Below are positions 1 through 7,817 of a stretch of 64,000 nucleotides of DNA, in pieces; positions within the stretch are counted from its first letter, which is position 1; each line of letters opens with the position of its first letter. Below the pieces are notes generated by a model. That model saw nothing but the letters and a program-made list of their open reading frames with translations. It searched no databases and was not told the DNA's origin. Origin of the DNA: Vibrio sp. 14G-20 (lineage in GTDB: Bacteria > Pseudomonadota > Gammaproteobacteria > Enterobacterales > Vibrionaceae); assembly GCF_026241515.1 (NCBI RefSeq), contig NZ_JAPHPW010000009.1, positions 152,262 through 216,261 on the forward strand, written 5' to 3'. The position numbers were made by a program, and so were the translations under genes.

Positions 1-168
1 ATTCTAGTTCGCGCATCATTGTCTGATGAGTTCGCACAAGCGGGCGGCAAATACTTTGATAACGACAACAATACTTTTGCTAACCCGCACCCAGATGCAA
101 TTTACGGTGACAAGTCGCAGCAAGTTATCGCTAAAATTGATGAGATCATCGCAGCAACGCTTTCTTAA
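1..168 (+). CDS. Short-chain dehydrogenase/reductase, C-terminal fragment (cut by window edge)
   Basis: Open from the first base to a TAA stop at 166-168, giving 55 residues. The end of the protein (RASLSDEFAQAGGKYFDND, then ANPHPDA) matches the C-terminus of the SDR at 52065-52934, which has RAALSEEFANASGQYFDND and DPHSDA at the same place. I therefore infer an NAD(P)-dependent oxidoreductase of the same subfamily. The Rossmann and catalytic motifs lie outside the window. It is convergent with the LysR gene at 275-1165, and a shared bidirectional terminator separates them. The family is fairly sure from the paralogue; the substrate is unknown. Confidence 0.7.
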   Translation: MLVRASLSDEFAQAGGKYFDNDNNTFANPHPDAIYGDKSQQVIAKIDEIIAATLS

Positions 169-212
169 TGACAGCTACGCTCAATTGATTTTCTGATTCC
201 AAGAAAAAAGCC

Positions 213-244
213 CTGCGTGACTAACGTATAACTTAGTCACGCAG
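213..244. terminator. Bidirectional rho-independent terminator
   Basis: Perfect 12-bp inverted repeat (CTGCGTGACTAA at 213-224, TTAGTCACGCAG at 233-244) with an 8-base loop. An A-run lies on the left and a T-run on the right, so it can end both the SDR (plus) and the LysR gene (minus). Confidence 0.85.
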
Positions 245-274
245 AGCTTTTTCGTAAAACGTTTTTCTCTACTT

Positions 275-1165
275 TTATTCCCAGTACGGCGGGTTGCCAT
301 AATATGCAGAGAAGTAGTCAATGAAGGCTCTCACCTTTGGTGCAAGTAACCTTGTGCTAGGGTACACCGCCCAAATCGCGGGCTCTGAGTTTAATGGGTA
401 ATCTTCTAATATTTGAATCAGTTGACCACTTTTCAGTTGCTCATACGCACACCAATTCGACGTCACCGTGATACCCAACCCACCAATAGTAGCATCACGC
501 AGCGCTTCTCCGTTATCAGCTCTGAACGATCCCGATGCCTTAATCGTTTTAGGCCCGCTTTCGGTATTGAAGGTCCAGTTTTCTAAACCAATCAAGCTAA
601 TACACTGATGATCGTTAAGATCTTGAGGTGTGGCTGGCTTGCCGTATTTGATTAAGTAATCTGGCGATGCACACACAACACGCTTGTCTGTTGCGAGCTT
701 TCGAGCAATCAGTGTCGAATCTTTCAGTTCAGAGATGCGAATCGCGATATCAAACCCACCCTCAACCACATCCACCATCGAATCTGATAGTCTGAGATCG
801 ACTTTTAACCCTGGGTAGCGTTCTAAGAATCCTGGTAAAGCAGGCACAAGATGTAAACGCCCAAAAGACGCAGAGGCGGTAACTCGCAACGTTCCGGTTG
901 GTGAATCACAGCCCACACCGACCGCCGACTTGGCCGCATCAACACTCGATAACACCTCTTCAGCGTGAGGTAAGAATGCTTCTCCCTCTTCGGTTAAAGA
1001 CACCTTACGAGTGGTGCGGTGTACCAAGCGAACGCCTAAATTGTCTTCCAGTTTACTGATGTGCGAGCTTGCAACAGCAGGAGACAAACCAAGCTCTTGC
1101 CCAGCCATGCTGATGTTATGTGTGGAAGCTAAACGAACAAACAACTTGAGGTGTTCAATATTCAT
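275..1165 (-). CDS. LysR-family transcriptional regulator
   Basis: 296 residues, the usual LysR length. An N-terminal winged helix-turn-helix (about residues 1-60, with HNISMAGQELGLSPAVASSH and the RTTRKVSLTEEG wing) is followed by a periplasmic-binding-like effector domain. It is clearly paralogous to the LysR at 48419-49333: both begin MNIEHLKLFVRLASTHNIS and end with AP-KVR-FIDYF--YYG. The subgroup resembles the AaeR/DmlR/YafC type that often regulates neighbouring oxidoreductases. It faces the SDR fragment at 1-168 tail to tail. ATG start. The effector and targets are not visible. Confidence 0.9.
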   Translation of the reverse strand: MNIEHLKLFVRLASTHNISMAGQELGLSPAVASSHISKLEDNLGVRLVHRTTRKVSLTEEGEAFLPHAEEVLSSVDAAKSAVGVGCDSPTGTLRVTASASFGRLHLVPALPGFLERYPGLKVDLRLSDSMVDVVEGGFDIAIRISELKDSTLIARKLATDKRVVCASPDYLIKYGKPATPQDLNDHQCISLIGLENWTFNTESGPKTIKASGSFRADNGEALRDATIGGLGITVTSNWCAYEQLKSGQLIQILEDYPLNSEPAIWAVYPSTRLLAPKVRAFIDYFSAYYGNPPYWE

Positions 1166-1288
1166 ATGATTACCAATAAAATCTTAAAAATTGTGTACCA
1201 GTAACCCTCATTATGCGTCATTCACATAACAATACAACGTGTTAACTCAGTTGAATTGTGAAGATGTTATTGAACCAAAACGAAAAAA

Positions 1289-1302
1289 ACTCCCGAAGGA
1301 GT
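1289..1302 (-). terminator. Rho-independent terminator of the ydcH-like gene
   Basis: ACTCC-CGAA-GGAGT hairpin between an A-run and a T-run, just downstream of the minus-strand gene at 1358-1594. It could also act in the other direction, but no plus-strand gene ends here. Confidence 0.75.
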
Positions 1303-1357
1303 TTTTTGTCTAAATCTGCAATTCGCCATTTAGCTAATCAGAAAAATTACCCGCTCA

Positions 1358-1594
1358 CTAGCCAGTTAAACGTGCATGCAGTGCATCTTTCAGTACAGAA
1401 CGATCGTGTTTCAGTTGGTGCATCGAGCCGTCATCAATGGGTGAATCTTTCAGCTCAAGCTTACGAATCTCTTTATCAAGGTTGTCGTATGTCTTCATGT
1501 CTGCAGCAAAGCCATCGTCAGTTTTAACAAGCTCAGCAATTTTATCTTTCATTTCAGGAAATTCGTGAACAAGAGAGTGATTTTCACCTAGCAT
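1358..1594 (-). CDS. YdcH-family (DUF465) small coiled-coil protein
   Basis: 78 residues, highly charged, predicted all-helical. The N-terminus (MLGENHSLVHEFPEMKDKI) and the tail with repeated Leu/Lys heptads (HQLKHDRSVLKDALHARL) are characteristic of the YdcH/DUF465 family. The molecular role of that family is not established. It has its own terminator at 1289-1302 and no operon partner. A longer plus-strand reading frame across the same bases has no plausible protein character and includes the terminator hairpin, so I reject it. Confidence 0.85.
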   Translation of the reverse strand: MLGENHSLVHEFPEMKDKIAELVKTDDGFAADMKTYDNLDKEIRKLELKDSPIDDGSMHQLKHDRSVLKDALHARLTG

Positions 1595-1760
1595 AGAAAC
1601 CTCTTAAGTTGAGTAAAGTGATTGGTATTACACATTCATTATTTACCTTAGCAAGGGACTCAAATAACAAATGAGATCCAGTACACAGCATAGAACATAA
1701 AACAACCAACCTAATATTCACAAGCACATGAACATCACATCACCATTTAAACAATAAAAA

Positions 1761-1782
1761 AGCTCTGTAAAACTACAGAGCT
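1761..1782 (-). terminator. Rho-independent terminator of the 40-residue lipoprotein gene
   Basis: Perfect 9-bp stem AGCTCTGTA / TACAGAGCT with an AAAC loop. On the minus strand it is followed by a T-run (AAAAAA at 1755-1760 on plus). Confidence 0.8.
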
Positions 1783-1810
1783 CGATTAAATACTCACAGG
1801 CAAGGTTGGG

Positions 1811-1933
1811 TTAACTACTACACCCTTGAGTATGAACTCGGTTCATGTCGTCACCGACTTGTGCTTCTTGAGGCCCTGTCGACTGGCATCCTGCCACGAA
1901 TAATAGCGTTACAGATAAGATAAGCCATTTCAT
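1811..1933 (-). CDS. Very small lipoprotein (40 residues)
   Basis: Begins MKWLILSVTLLFVAGCQSTG: a short basic start, a hydrophobic stretch and the lipobox VAGC with Cys16, so a signal-peptidase-II lipoprotein with a mature part of only 25 residues ending HTQGCSS. An AGAGG ribosome-binding site lies seven to eight bases before the ATG, and a good terminator follows at 1761-1782, so this is a complete monocistronic gene. Function unknown. The small mature part recalls entericidin-type or other tiny envelope lipoproteins, but I see no specific match. It is easily missed because of its length. Confidence 0.75.
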   Translation of the reverse strand: MKWLILSVTLLFVAGCQSTGPQEAQVGDDMNRVHTQGCSS

Positions 1934-2150
1934 AATAAATCCTCTTTTTGTCATGACTAAAGCATAGTGCTTAAAAGCGCCGATACCTCAGCCATTAACT
2001 AAAACCTTACCAGTCGATAAAGCCTTGGTTAATGAACAAAGCATCGCTTCACTAATTAACGACCCGCATTTGTACAAAAAACTTTCACCTCAACGAATAA
2101 AAATCGTACAATAGCGAAAAGAGGACAATTATGAAATTAAGAGCTAGATG

Positions 2151-2846
2151 CTAGTCACTCGTCGCCAAGCGTACCGCCGCTTCAGCATGAATGGCTGTGG
2201 TATCAAACAAAGGAACATCGGTGTGTTGCTGTTGAATCAGTAGCGCGATTTCAGTACATCCTAGAATCACAGCCTCAGCCCCTTGTTGGCTTAGCTTATC
2301 AATGATTTGACGATATACATCTCGAGATTCTTCTTTTACTTCACCTCGACACAACTCTTGATAAATGATGTTGTGCACTTGCTTTCGGTCACTCTCATCA
2401 GGAATCACCACATCGATTCCAAATTCATTGCTCAGGCGCCCTTTGTAGAAATCTTGCTCCATTGTGAAAGCGGTACCGAGTAATCCTACTTTTTTCACGC
2501 CCTGTTCTAGCAGCTTCTGCGCCGTGGTATCAGCGATGTGTAAGATAGGGATCGTGATTTTCTCTTCGATCTCAGGCACAACCTTATGCATGGTATTGGT
2601 ACAGATCAGGATGAAGTCGGCTCCGCCCTTCTCTACCGATAAAGCTGCGTCCGATAAGATGTCAGCCGTCTCAGCCCAACGACCTTGGTGTTGCAGCTTT
2701 TCTATCTCATCGAAGTTCACGCTGTACATACAAACCTTTGCAGAATTGAGCCCGCCAAGTGTGGCTTTCACACCCTCGTTAATGGATTTGTAGTAGCTCA
2801 CTGTCGATTCCCAACTCATGCCACCAAGCAAACCGATCGTTTTCAT
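2151..2846 (-). CDS. Aspartate/glutamate racemase family protein
   Basis: 231 residues, starting MKTIGLLGGMSWESTVSYYK, the typical N-terminus of the aspartate racemase (YgeA/RacD) subfamily. The two catalytic cysteines are present: Cys82 in ILICTNTMHK and Cys197 in ILGCTEIALL. PLP-independent enzymes of this family interconvert L- and D-aspartate or glutamate in the cytoplasm, and some act on other amino acids. It stands alone, with no neighbour that names its pathway. The substrate is therefore an inference from the family. Confidence 0.88.
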   Translation of the reverse strand: MKTIGLLGGMSWESTVSYYKSINEGVKATLGGLNSAKVCMYSVNFDEIEKLQHQGRWAETADILSDAALSVEKGGADFILICTNTMHKVVPEIEEKITIPILHIADTTAQKLLEQGVKKVGLLGTAFTMEQDFYKGRLSNEFGIDVVIPDESDRKQVHNIIYQELCRGEVKEESRDVYRQIIDKLSQQGAEAVILGCTEIALLIQQQHTDVPLFDTTAIHAEAAVRLATSD

Positions 2847-2950
2847 TTTCTATTCCTTTAATTTCTGACTATCCCGATTAAAGCGTCATACGTTGAAGAT
2901 TTATAGTACGTTCTTGCTGAAAGTGAGACTAAACCTCCGCTCACAAAAAA

Positions 2951-2972
2951 GCTCGAATCAAAAAATCTGAGC
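2951..2972 (-). terminator. Probable terminator of the HAD phosphatase gene
   Basis: On the minus strand GCTC-AGAT and ATTC-GAGC flank a T-rich loop, and a TTTTTT run follows. The stem is imperfect, so this is a moderate call. Confidence 0.45.
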
Positions 2973-3003
2973 CTTTGTGCTTTTACCAAAAGAAAACTAG
3001 GCT

Positions 3004-3987
3004 TTAGTACACCTCACACCAATCTGATTTCATGTCGATCAGTGTCCAATCCTCTCTGGAATTCGCCTCATCTAGCGCTTTATCCAACTTACCAACATGA
3101 GACTTACGATCGTACTGCCACTCACGCTCAGCATCAGTGTGATGAACAATCATAGCCATTGAGTTCGGTTGACTCGTTGCCCATTGCATCATCGCTTGGT
3201 CACCGTCTGAATTACCGACCGCTAGAATCGGCTTCTTGCCGATAATATGCTGAATGTTAGTAACCTTTCCTGCTTTGTCATCGATGGTCAAAATGGACGA
3301 ATCTTTGGTCACCGTCGGCTTACCATCGTTGTAGCTATAATTGTATGTAAGCGCGCTACCGATGATTTGCTCTGTAGGGATATTGTAAGCTTGCGGAGCC
3401 CACGCTCGCATGAAATCAACACCACCGCCCGACACGATGTAAGTTTTGAAGTCATGCTCTTGTAGGTAGGTCAGCATCTCTTTCATTGGCTGGTAAGTTA
3501 GCTCTGTGTACGCTTTATTGAAGCGCTCATCTTTTGCTACCGCCAACCATTGCTTAACATCTTGCTGATATTGTTCAACTGTCATACCAGAATGTGTCGC
3601 CATGATGATTTTTAGTAGCCCTTCTTCGCCACTGCCCAGAACGCTCTCAATATCATCTTCGAGTACAAACTTAAACGGTGCTTCCGTTTTCCATTCAGGA
3701 TGTTCAGGTGCCATCTCTTTTACACGATCTAGCGCAAAGGCCAATTGAAAGTAGTAAGGCTTTTCAGACCAAAGCGTACCGTCGTTATCGAACACAGCGA
3801 TACGATCTTCAATTGCCACAAACGTATCAGACTCAGCTTTGGTGGCTTGACCCACAAAGTCGACGATGGCGGATTTACTCTCGCTGTCCTTCCAAGAAGG
3901 CAGTAAATTGGGGTCACAATCTTTAGCAAAAGATGAGAAAGAGATACTGGATAAAATCGCAACGGACAAAAGGGTTATTTTCTTCAT
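3004..3987 (-). CDS. Exported HAD-superfamily phosphatase
   Basis: 327 residues from the ATG at 3987. I prefer this start because GGTGG lies just upstream and it gives a clean signal peptide (KKITLLSVAILSSISFSSFA). An alternative ATG at 3999 lacks a ribosome-binding site. HAD motif I is FDNDGTLW, with Asp67 and Asp69 as nucleophile and acid/base. A motif II-like Ser follows in YIVSGGG, and motif IV is AVGNSDGDQAM. The architecture is that of periplasmic phosphoserine-phosphatase-like proteins. It should hydrolyse phosphate esters in the periplasm; the substrate is unknown. Monocistronic. Confidence 0.85.
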   Translation of the reverse strand: MKKITLLSVAILSSISFSSFAKDCDPNLLPSWKDSESKSAIVDFVGQATKAESDTFVAIEDRIAVFDNDGTLWSEKPYYFQLAFALDRVKEMAPEHPEWKTEAPFKFVLEDDIESVLGSGEEGLLKIIMATHSGMTVEQYQQDVKQWLAVAKDERFNKAYTELTYQPMKEMLTYLQEHDFKTYIVSGGGVDFMRAWAPQAYNIPTEQIIGSALTYNYSYNDGKPTVTKDSSILTIDDKAGKVTNIQHIIGKKPILAVGNSDGDQAMMQWATSQPNSMAMIVHHTDAEREWQYDRKSHVGKLDKALDEANSREDWTLIDMKSDWCEVY

Positions 3988-4180
3988 AGCAACCACCATG
4001 TTATTGAATTATTTGTAAGGTTTAATTCCATTCATCCTAGTTGGTCTGTTCTGATTTTCCACTTATGGACACTATAACCAATGCTCATGTTGGTATTAGA
4101 TTAGTGCCACAACGAAGACTGGCTGGGTGCCCTACGATGTATTTATCGATAATTTAAATTTGAAAAGAAAACAAATAACA

Positions 4181-4216
4181 AAAAGCAGAACTTCAATTTC
4201 TCAAAGTTCTGCTTTT
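4181..4216. terminator. Rho-independent terminator
   Basis: 12-bp perfect stem AAAAGCAGAACT / AGTTCTGCTTTT with a 12-base loop, followed by T (plus) or preceded by A (minus). It lies 15 bases downstream of the oxidoreductase gene on the minus strand and is its likely terminator. Confidence 0.85.
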
Positions 4217-4231
4217 TTAATTCGTTACGGC

Positions 4232-5476
4232 TTACGCTCTGCGCTTTTTGAAAGCGTGCCAGCCAGCGCTGAGAATTGTTTTTAACACCACACCTAGTGC
4301 GCTTAGTTTAGGGTCGGCATTCTTGCCAGAAGCAATGCGCCACATTTGATGTTCATACCAAACTAGCCCAACCATCGCCACTTTGTCTAATGCGGGTTTT
4401 CCTGTGGTTGGCACGGTTAACGGCATGCCGTGGCTAGGGTTTTCAATTAACTTATTAGGAAAGTCTGGATCAACCGCCATTGTGCGCGCAATACCAATAA
4501 AATCGGTCGCCGAGGTGTTTAATGCTTCGTTCATTGCTTGCGCGGTTCGAAAACCACCCGTGACCACCAGCGGAGTGCTGACGAGTTTTCTCGCCTTAAC
4601 CATGTAATCCATGAAATACGCTTCACGTTTTACCGTGCTGGCCTTGATGGGTTCGCCTTTGTTCTTTGACCCCATCATTGATGGGCTTTCATAGGTGCCA
4701 CCGGAGATCTCAATCAGGTCGATACCGTTATCACTCAGTGTTTGTACAACCTGCATCGACTCTTCTTCAGTGAAACCACCTTTCATAAAGTCGGCACTGT
4801 TGAGCTTAATTCCGACAGGGAAATCGTCACCAACCTCTCTTCGAATCGCGCGATAAACCTCAAGTACGAAACGAAGTCTGTTTTCGAGTGAGCCCCCCCA
4901 TTTGTCTTGACGTTGATTGTGTCTCGAAGACAAAAACTGACTCACAAGATAACCATGAGCACCGTGAATCTGCACACCATTAAAACCCGCTTGTTTTGAT
5001 AGCTTCGCACTCAGCGCGAATTTATCAATGATTGCGATTATTTCCGTCTCAGTCAGAGCTCGTGGCGTATTGAAGCCTTTTTCTAATCCACGCTCTAAAG
5101 AGATAGCCGAAGGAGCTACGGGGCTATCACATAAGAATATAGGGATTTGCTTACCGGGATGATTCAATTGCATCCATATCTGCGAACCATTCTGTGTTCC
5201 AGCCTTCGCCCACTCACGAAATATGGTTAAGTCGCTGTGCTCATCCAACACAACGTTTTTAGGTTCACCAAGTGCACCTCTATCGACCATCACATTACCC
5301 GTCATGGATAGACCAATTCCTCCTCGAGCCCAACGCTGGTAAAGCGTGACTAAACCTTGCTTAGGATTATGGTGTTTATCACCTAGCTGTTCACTCATTG
5401 CCGATTTGAACAGGCGATTTTTAATCACTTGGCCATTAGGAAGAGAAAAAGGGTCGTTAAGGCAGATCGGATTCAT
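4232..5476 (-). CDS. NADH:flavin oxidoreductase (old yellow enzyme family)
   Basis: 414 residues forming an FMN-binding TIM barrel. It opens with LPNGQVIKNRLFKSAMSE and contains GVQIHGAHGYLVSQFLS with the substrate/flavin-binding His, then SRHNQRQDKWGGSLENR. The phosphate-binding end of the barrel is around PLVVTGGFR and FIGIARTMAVDP. These are hallmarks of the OYE-like/2,4-dienoyl-CoA reductase N-terminal type. It lacks the extra Fe-S and FAD domains of FadH, so it is a stand-alone OYE that reduces activated alkenes with NAD(P)H. Physiological substrate unknown. Single-gene unit with its own terminator. Confidence 0.9.
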   Translation of the reverse strand: MNPICLNDPFSLPNGQVIKNRLFKSAMSEQLGDKHHNPKQGLVTLYQRWARGGIGLSMTGNVMVDRGALGEPKNVVLDEHSDLTIFREWAKAGTQNGSQIWMQLNHPGKQIPIFLCDSPVAPSAISLERGLEKGFNTPRALTETEIIAIIDKFALSAKLSKQAGFNGVQIHGAHGYLVSQFLSSRHNQRQDKWGGSLENRLRFVLEVYRAIRREVGDDFPVGIKLNSADFMKGGFTEEESMQVVQTLSDNGIDLIEISGGTYESPSMMGSKNKGEPIKASTVKREAYFMDYMVKARKLVSTPLVVTGGFRTAQAMNEALNTSATDFIGIARTMAVDPDFPNKLIENPSHGMPLTVPTTGKPALDKVAMVGLVWYEHQMWRIASGKNADPKLSALGVVLKTILSAGWHAFKKRRA

Positions 5477-5584
5477 GCGCGTGGTTACTTTCTTTGGTTT
5501 ATATATTCAGTCCAGTATGCCCTATTTTATCCGACAGTTTTGAGCATTTAGTGCCTATTTCGAAGCAAGTTTTGCTCAATAAAA

Positions 5585-5611
5585 AATGCCAGCGGCATAG
5601 CAGCTGGCATT
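5585..5611 (-). terminator. Terminator of the sulfatase operon
   Basis: 9-bp stem AATGCCAGC / GCTGGCATT with a 9-base loop. Reading leftwards it is followed by a T-run (AAAAA on plus at 5580-5584). It ends the minus-strand unit sulfatase, outer-membrane protein, DUF1254 protein. Confidence 0.8.
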
Positions 5612-5652
5612 AAACGATTATAAACAAAACCTTAAACAGGTGACTTAAGTCA

Positions 5653-7065
5653 TCACTTTACCGAGGATTTTTTGACCTTGGTAAATGGTGTCGATTGCCA
5701 TTTATCTGTTCTCACCTCTTCACCGGGCGTGTACATTCGTAACACTGAATACCATTGGTGATCGGGGATAGGTAAGAAGTTAGGATCATCTTCATGCCCT
5801 TTTACATCGCTACTCATGTAAATGGTGTAACTGCCATCAGCATTAGGCGTTAACGTTCTGTCTCCACGGGAGTGACGGTTTAACTCGTTTTTCTCCATCA
5901 ATCGGGTTTCACCACTGTAAGCCGTGTATGACCAAAAACCACCATCTTCAATCGGTGGAGCAACGAAAGTCACGGTGTAATCATACTTACCGCCGTCTAG
6001 CGCTGCGCCTTCGCTATCAAAAAAGTCACCACTGTACATCGTGTGTTTAGCAGGCAGTCCCCATTGCCCCATCAGGGTACCGTAGGCATGTTGATAGCTT
6101 GCGACTTTGGTCATATCCTCACGAGTGCCGAGCACATCACGCGAATCATCGAACCCTGCATTCTTAATCCTTGCCGCGCCTTTCTTCTCGCCTAACTCAA
6201 TCAGTTTCAACTGTTCATCATTAAAGATATAGTCTTCGTTACCTAAACCAAGCTGGTCGAACTGTTGTAGCAGTCTTTGGTCGTGATGCTTCATCGTGCC
6301 TTCTGACAGAATAAAGTTAGTACGCTCTACCCAGTTCGAATTCTCTGGTTCTGGATACTCACGCTCAACCGGTTTTGGCCCTTTCTGGCCTAGATATTCC
6401 GACAGCGTTCGAATATTCCATTGGTCCATCAGCTTTTGGGCTGTTGCTGAGTCGTCACCACCGAGATCCATAATGCGTCCCATCATTTTCACCAATGGGT
6501 GCTCAACATAGATCACTTCATCCACACTCGCAGGAACTTCCCCCTGCCAACCTTCCACTGCGTACATAAAGCTGCCACCTTTTGTGCCGCGCTGCGGTGA
6601 ACCAAATGTAGAGTCGGTGAAGTGTTGCATGTTCATAGTGTGGAAAAGCCAGTATCGATCTTCATCGTGATCTGGGATGGTGATGATCACAGGCTCAGCG
6701 CCAAGATCCATCCAACCCATTAGATGCAGAGTATCGTTATTGATTGTTGGATGAGCAGTGTAGATATCATCTGCCAGAATTCGAATGTTCTGAAAGCGGT
6801 TCAGTGGATACTCTTCTTTAATTACCGTCTGATAAAAGTACTTGTACGCCTCATCAATCGAATAAGCGTATTCATAGGCCAGTTGCGCGAGCTGTTGATT
6901 ATCTTGTTCTAGCCAAGCTAGGCTAGCCATCTCAACAGGTAAGGTGTCGCGCGTTATCTCAAAAGCACTCTCGCTTGGTAGCTCTGTTTGATTCGCTAAC
7001 GCATAAGTTGGCAGTGTGACAAGAAAAGCACACGCTAACGCTTTAATAAGTCTATTTTTGTTCAT
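5653..7065 (-). CDS. DUF1254/DUF1214 periplasmic protein
   Basis: 470 residues from the ATG at 7065. This start has AGGA eight bases upstream and gives a signal peptide (MNKNRLIKALACAFLVTLPTYALA). An ATG at 7107 would run into the preceding gene. The N-terminal part (NRFQNIRILADDIYTAHPTI, NNDTLHLMGWMDLGAEPVII) is DUF1254-like. The C-terminal part (VTFVAPPIEDGGFWSYTAYS to DGSYTIYMSS) is DUF1214-like. No biochemical function is established for the family. It is the last gene of the operon that starts with the sulfatase, and a second family member is encoded at 11849-13249, so a role in handling the sulfatase substrate is a reasonable inference. Confidence 0.85.
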   Translation of the reverse strand: MNKNRLIKALACAFLVTLPTYALANQTELPSESAFEITRDTLPVEMASLAWLEQDNQQLAQLAYEYAYSIDEAYKYFYQTVIKEEYPLNRFQNIRILADDIYTAHPTINNDTLHLMGWMDLGAEPVIITIPDHDEDRYWLFHTMNMQHFTDSTFGSPQRGTKGGSFMYAVEGWQGEVPASVDEVIYVEHPLVKMMGRIMDLGGDDSATAQKLMDQWNIRTLSEYLGQKGPKPVEREYPEPENSNWVERTNFILSEGTMKHHDQRLLQQFDQLGLGNEDYIFNDEQLKLIELGEKKGAARIKNAGFDDSRDVLGTREDMTKVASYQHAYGTLMGQWGLPAKHTMYSGDFFDSEGAALDGGKYDYTVTFVAPPIEDGGFWSYTAYSGETRLMEKNELNRHSRGDRTLTPNADGSYTIYMSSDVKGHEDDPNFLPIPDHQWYSVLRMYTPGEEVRTDKWQSTPFTKVKKSSVK

Positions 7066-7079
7066 CTTGTTGATCCTAG

Positions 7080-7757
7080 TTAGAAGCGAGTGCGGAAGGT
7101 CATCCATGTGTTGTTATCCGTATCGCCACTCAAAATAATGACATTGTCATCATTCACTCGATAACCGAGCTGCATTTCAGTCGAAAACTCGCGAGTGTGC
7201 TCACCGTCTAGTCCATAAACGTACTGAGGTGCGAGTTGTAGGTAGAATTGCGAGGCAAATTCGTATTTCAAATAGTTGATACTGCTAATAATTTGCGTGT
7301 CTTCGAACTGTTGATTCTCTTCCCACATTTTCCCGTAGGTGAGTGCGCTGTAGAGTTTCACTTTGTCGCTCAACTCAAACACCTGCATCACACCTGCCGA
7401 AGCATAATTGGAGGTGAATTCGTCATTGGAAAAGTCGTGTCCAGCATCTACAAATAGCCCCGTGCCTGTTCGTTTATTAGGGGTGAAAAAGCGAGCGCGA
7501 TAGTTTTCAAAGTTATTTTTCCCTTCCAGCTTGCCCAACACACCCCAATCGCCACGATTCACACCAAATTGGAAAGTAGCCCCAATCCCTTTATTGCCAG
7601 CAGTAAGCTCACCTCCCGTATAAACGGCCATTGGATCAGCAATATCACTGACAGGCTTTTCTTGGGCAGAAGCGGAAAAAGCAAATGGGATGAGCGCAAA
7701 GATAGAAAGTGTAAAAGAGGAGAAAGTGCCCGTGAGCAGACGTAACGGTTTCTTCAT
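7080..7757 (-). CDS. Outer-membrane beta-barrel protein
   Basis: 225 residues with a signal peptide ending around FSASAQ. The protein then alternates aromatic and polar residues in strand-like blocks and ends in the C-terminal Phe (WMTFRTRF) typical of outer-membrane barrels. I estimate 8-10 strands. No enzyme motif is seen and I do not recognise the family. It sits between the sulfatase and the DUF1254 gene, 60 bases after the former and 14 before the latter, so all three should be co-transcribed. It may be the import channel for the sulfated substrate. Confidence 0.7.
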   Translation of the reverse strand: MKKPLRLLTGTFSSFTLSIFALIPFAFSASAQEKPVSDIADPMAVYTGGELTAGNKGIGATFQFGVNRGDWGVLGKLEGKNNFENYRARFFTPNKRTGTGLFVDAGHDFSNDEFTSNYASAGVMQVFELSDKVKLYSALTYGKMWEENQQFEDTQIISSINYLKYEFASQFYLQLAPQYVYGLDGEHTREFSTEMQLGYRVNDDNVIILSGDTDNNTWMTFRTRF

Positions 7758-7773
7758 ATTGTTGTCCGGTAGT

Positions 7774-7798
7774 AAGGTGCGCTGTTACAGCACACCTT
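7774..7798 (-). promoter_or_regulatory. Intercistronic stem-loop
   Basis: AAGGTGCGCTG / CAGCACACCTT, 11 bp with one mismatch and a 3-base loop, between the sulfatase and the barrel gene. No T-run follows on the minus strand, so it looks more like an mRNA-stabilising or processing hairpin than a terminator. Confidence 0.45.
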
Positions 7799-7817
7799 GT
7801 ATTAGTCGTATTTGGCG

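Noticed and set aside
1258..1527. 89-residue plus-strand reading frame
   Set aside because: It runs through a terminator and antisense to the convincing YdcH-family gene.
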